DNA of 64,000 nt from Hedera helix (lineage: Eukaryota; Streptophyta; Magnoliopsida; Apiales; Araliaceae): assembly GCA_947179155.2 (NCBI GenBank), contig OX359270.1, forward strand, positions 19,441,556 through 19,505,555, in the 5' to 3' direction. The translations under genes were made by a program, and so were the position numbers. Under the pieces are notes generated by a model. That model ran no database searches. It worked only from the letters and a program-made list of their open reading frames with translations, and was not told the origin of the DNA. This document shows, in pieces, positions 62,570 to 64,000 of the stretch (position 1 is its first letter; each line of letters begins with the position of its first letter).

Positions 62570-64000
62570 ATTGCTACTTTTAAGAAGTGACAAGATGATG
62601 CATCTGTGGCTTAATGCATCATGCTCGCATCTATGAGTAACAAGCTTCAGCGTTAGCATGAGAAAATGGATGCACCTACTATCTTGTTGCACCTCAAAGA
62701 TTTATATGGTGAACAAAGTAGGACAACTAGATATCAGATATTTAAAGACCTCTTCCGATCTCGCATGAACGTGGATACTACTGTAGAGACACATATCCTC
62801 AAGATGATCAATTTGATTAAACAACTTGGACAACTTGGGTTTGTCATGGATGGAGAGTTGAGCCAAGATTTGATTTTACAGTCACTCTCGGACACTTTCT
62901 CACAATTTGTTGTGAACTTTCACATGAATAAGTTGGACGTTAATTTACCTGAGTTACTTAACATGTTAAAAATAGCGGAAGGTCACTTACCATCCAAGAA
63001 AGTTCAAGTGTTGTTATTAGATGATTCTTCTAAGAAGAGGAAGAGACCCAATGGTTCTTCTGAAAAAAAGAAAAAGAAGAAGGCTAAGGGCAAGGCGAAA
63101 GCCAAGGATAATAAGAAGGCTAAACCTGACATCAAAGGAATCTGCTTCCATTGCAATAAGCTAGGTCACTGGAAGAGAAACTACAAAGAGTATCTTGCAG
63201 TAGCTAAACAGAAAAAACTTGGAGAAGCTTTTACTACACATTTATGTTTGTTCATGATTGAAATGAATCTTTCTGTAAGCTAAAGTTCTACTTGGGTATT
63301 AGATACTGGTTGTGGTTCTCACATATGTAATAATGTGTTGGGACAAAGCAAAAATAGAAAGCTGAGCAAAGGGAAAGTCGTCCTATGCGTGGGGGAATGG
63401 GGCAAAGGTTTCTGCATTAGTCATAGGAATTTATTGTTTAATACTTCCTACGGGCAAGTCTATTAGTTTAAATAATTATTATTATGTTCCAGTAATTATT
63501 AGAAATATTATTTCAATTCTTATGCTGAACAAGGATAGTTTTGAAATTATAATAAAGAACAACCGTTATTCTATTTATAATGATAATATTTTGTTTGGTA
63601 TTGGTAATTTACTAAATGGACTTCATATACTTGACTTGCATGAAAATATTTTACAAATTGAACAAACTAAGAAAATAAAAAGAGATGATATAAATTATAC
63701 ATTTATGTGACACTGTAGACTCGGTCATATTAATGAAATAAGATTAAACAAGTTACATATAGATGGGCTTTTAGAGCTATTTGATTATGAATAATATCCA
63801 ACTTGTGAATCTTGTCTCATGGGTAAAATGAGTAAATCACCTTTTAGTGGAAAAGAAGAAAGAGTTACGGGGTTGTTAGAGTTGATACACACAGATGTAT
63901 ATGGACCTATGACAACGCACGCTAGATGAAGGTATTCGTATTTTATCACTTTTACTGATGATTATTCTAGATTTGGATATGTGTATTTAATGAAATACAA
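62570..64000 (+). pseudogene. Copia gag-pol, decayed, runs off window
   Basis: Plus-strand Copia relic, divergent from the intact one. Gag is recognisable from about 62580, with stops at 62588, 62612 and 62654, then open 62666-63283 (MDAPTILLHLKDL, ILKMINLIKQL, LQSLSDTFSQFV). The zinc knuckle CFHCNKLGHWKRNY has its last Cys replaced by Tyr. After a stop at 63281 the protease motif DTGCGSH follows. A one-base insertion in a G-run near 63393 shifts frame. Then come HCRLGH (after a stop at 63708), CESCLMGK and the first integrase Asp region LIHTDVYGP. Broken by about seven stops before the window end. Its 5' end is cut by the Gy1 LTR. Confidence 0.85.

Noticed and set aside
15275..62574. ATTGC on both sides of Gy1 as its TSD
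   Set aside because: The left copy is not next to a recognisable LTR end, so the match is likely chance.

Overview
This window is flowering-plant nuclear DNA made almost entirely of LTR retrotransposons. I recognise no host gene, rRNA gene or tRNA gene. The main evidence is Ty1/Copia and Ty3/Gypsy gag-pol proteins, LTRs of 1.2 to 4.3 kb with TG...CA ends, 5-bp target-site duplications (TSDs), and primer binding sites (PBS) for initiator tRNA-Met and tRNA-Asp. High AT content, many solo LTRs and deep nesting suggest a large, repeat-rich genome, probably a eudicot. The species cannot be named from this sequence.

From about 15.3 kb to 62.6 kb the window can be read as layered insertions. The oldest layer is a decayed Copia gag-pol on the + strand (about 62570 to the window end). 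Beside it lies an Athila-like Gypsy element ('Gy1') on the - strand. Its 5' LTR, gag, protease, RT, RNase H and integrase are now scattered over 47 kb. Three elements split Gy1: a solo LTR at 17639-20256 (TSD GCATC), a complete chromodomain-bearing Tekay/Del-like Gypsy element at 20740-41467 (TSD TAAAT), and a solo LTR now spanning 42994-59501 (TSD ATAAT). The Tekay-like element's left LTR holds a deleted Athila-type element (21661-24837, TSD GAAAC) and another solo LTR (26327-30660, TSD GTTTT). The 42994-59501 LTR holds a solo LTR (43145-47174, TSD ACTAA) and a young intact Copia element (49490-58138, TSD GTATG).

The intact Copia is the only element that looks capable of movement. It has one 1322-codon gag-pol frame with all catalytic residues I checked, two 1537-bp LTRs differing at about 14 sites by my hand count, a PBS and a polypurine tract. 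All other coding sequence carries stops, frameshifts, truncations or catalytic substitutions.

The left part (1-15.3 kb) is less ordered. It holds a truncated 2.5-kb LTR, a broken ORF resembling plant-transposon-protein families, and about 5.7 kb of non-coding repeat DNA with a dense 9-bp motif (CTCTACGAT, both orientations). It also holds two inverted, related Copia LTRs and a Gypsy LTR fragment. Three features recur in the long LTRs: arrays of AT-rich hairpin units, CpG-rich islands, and GC palindromes shared by two Gypsy lineages.
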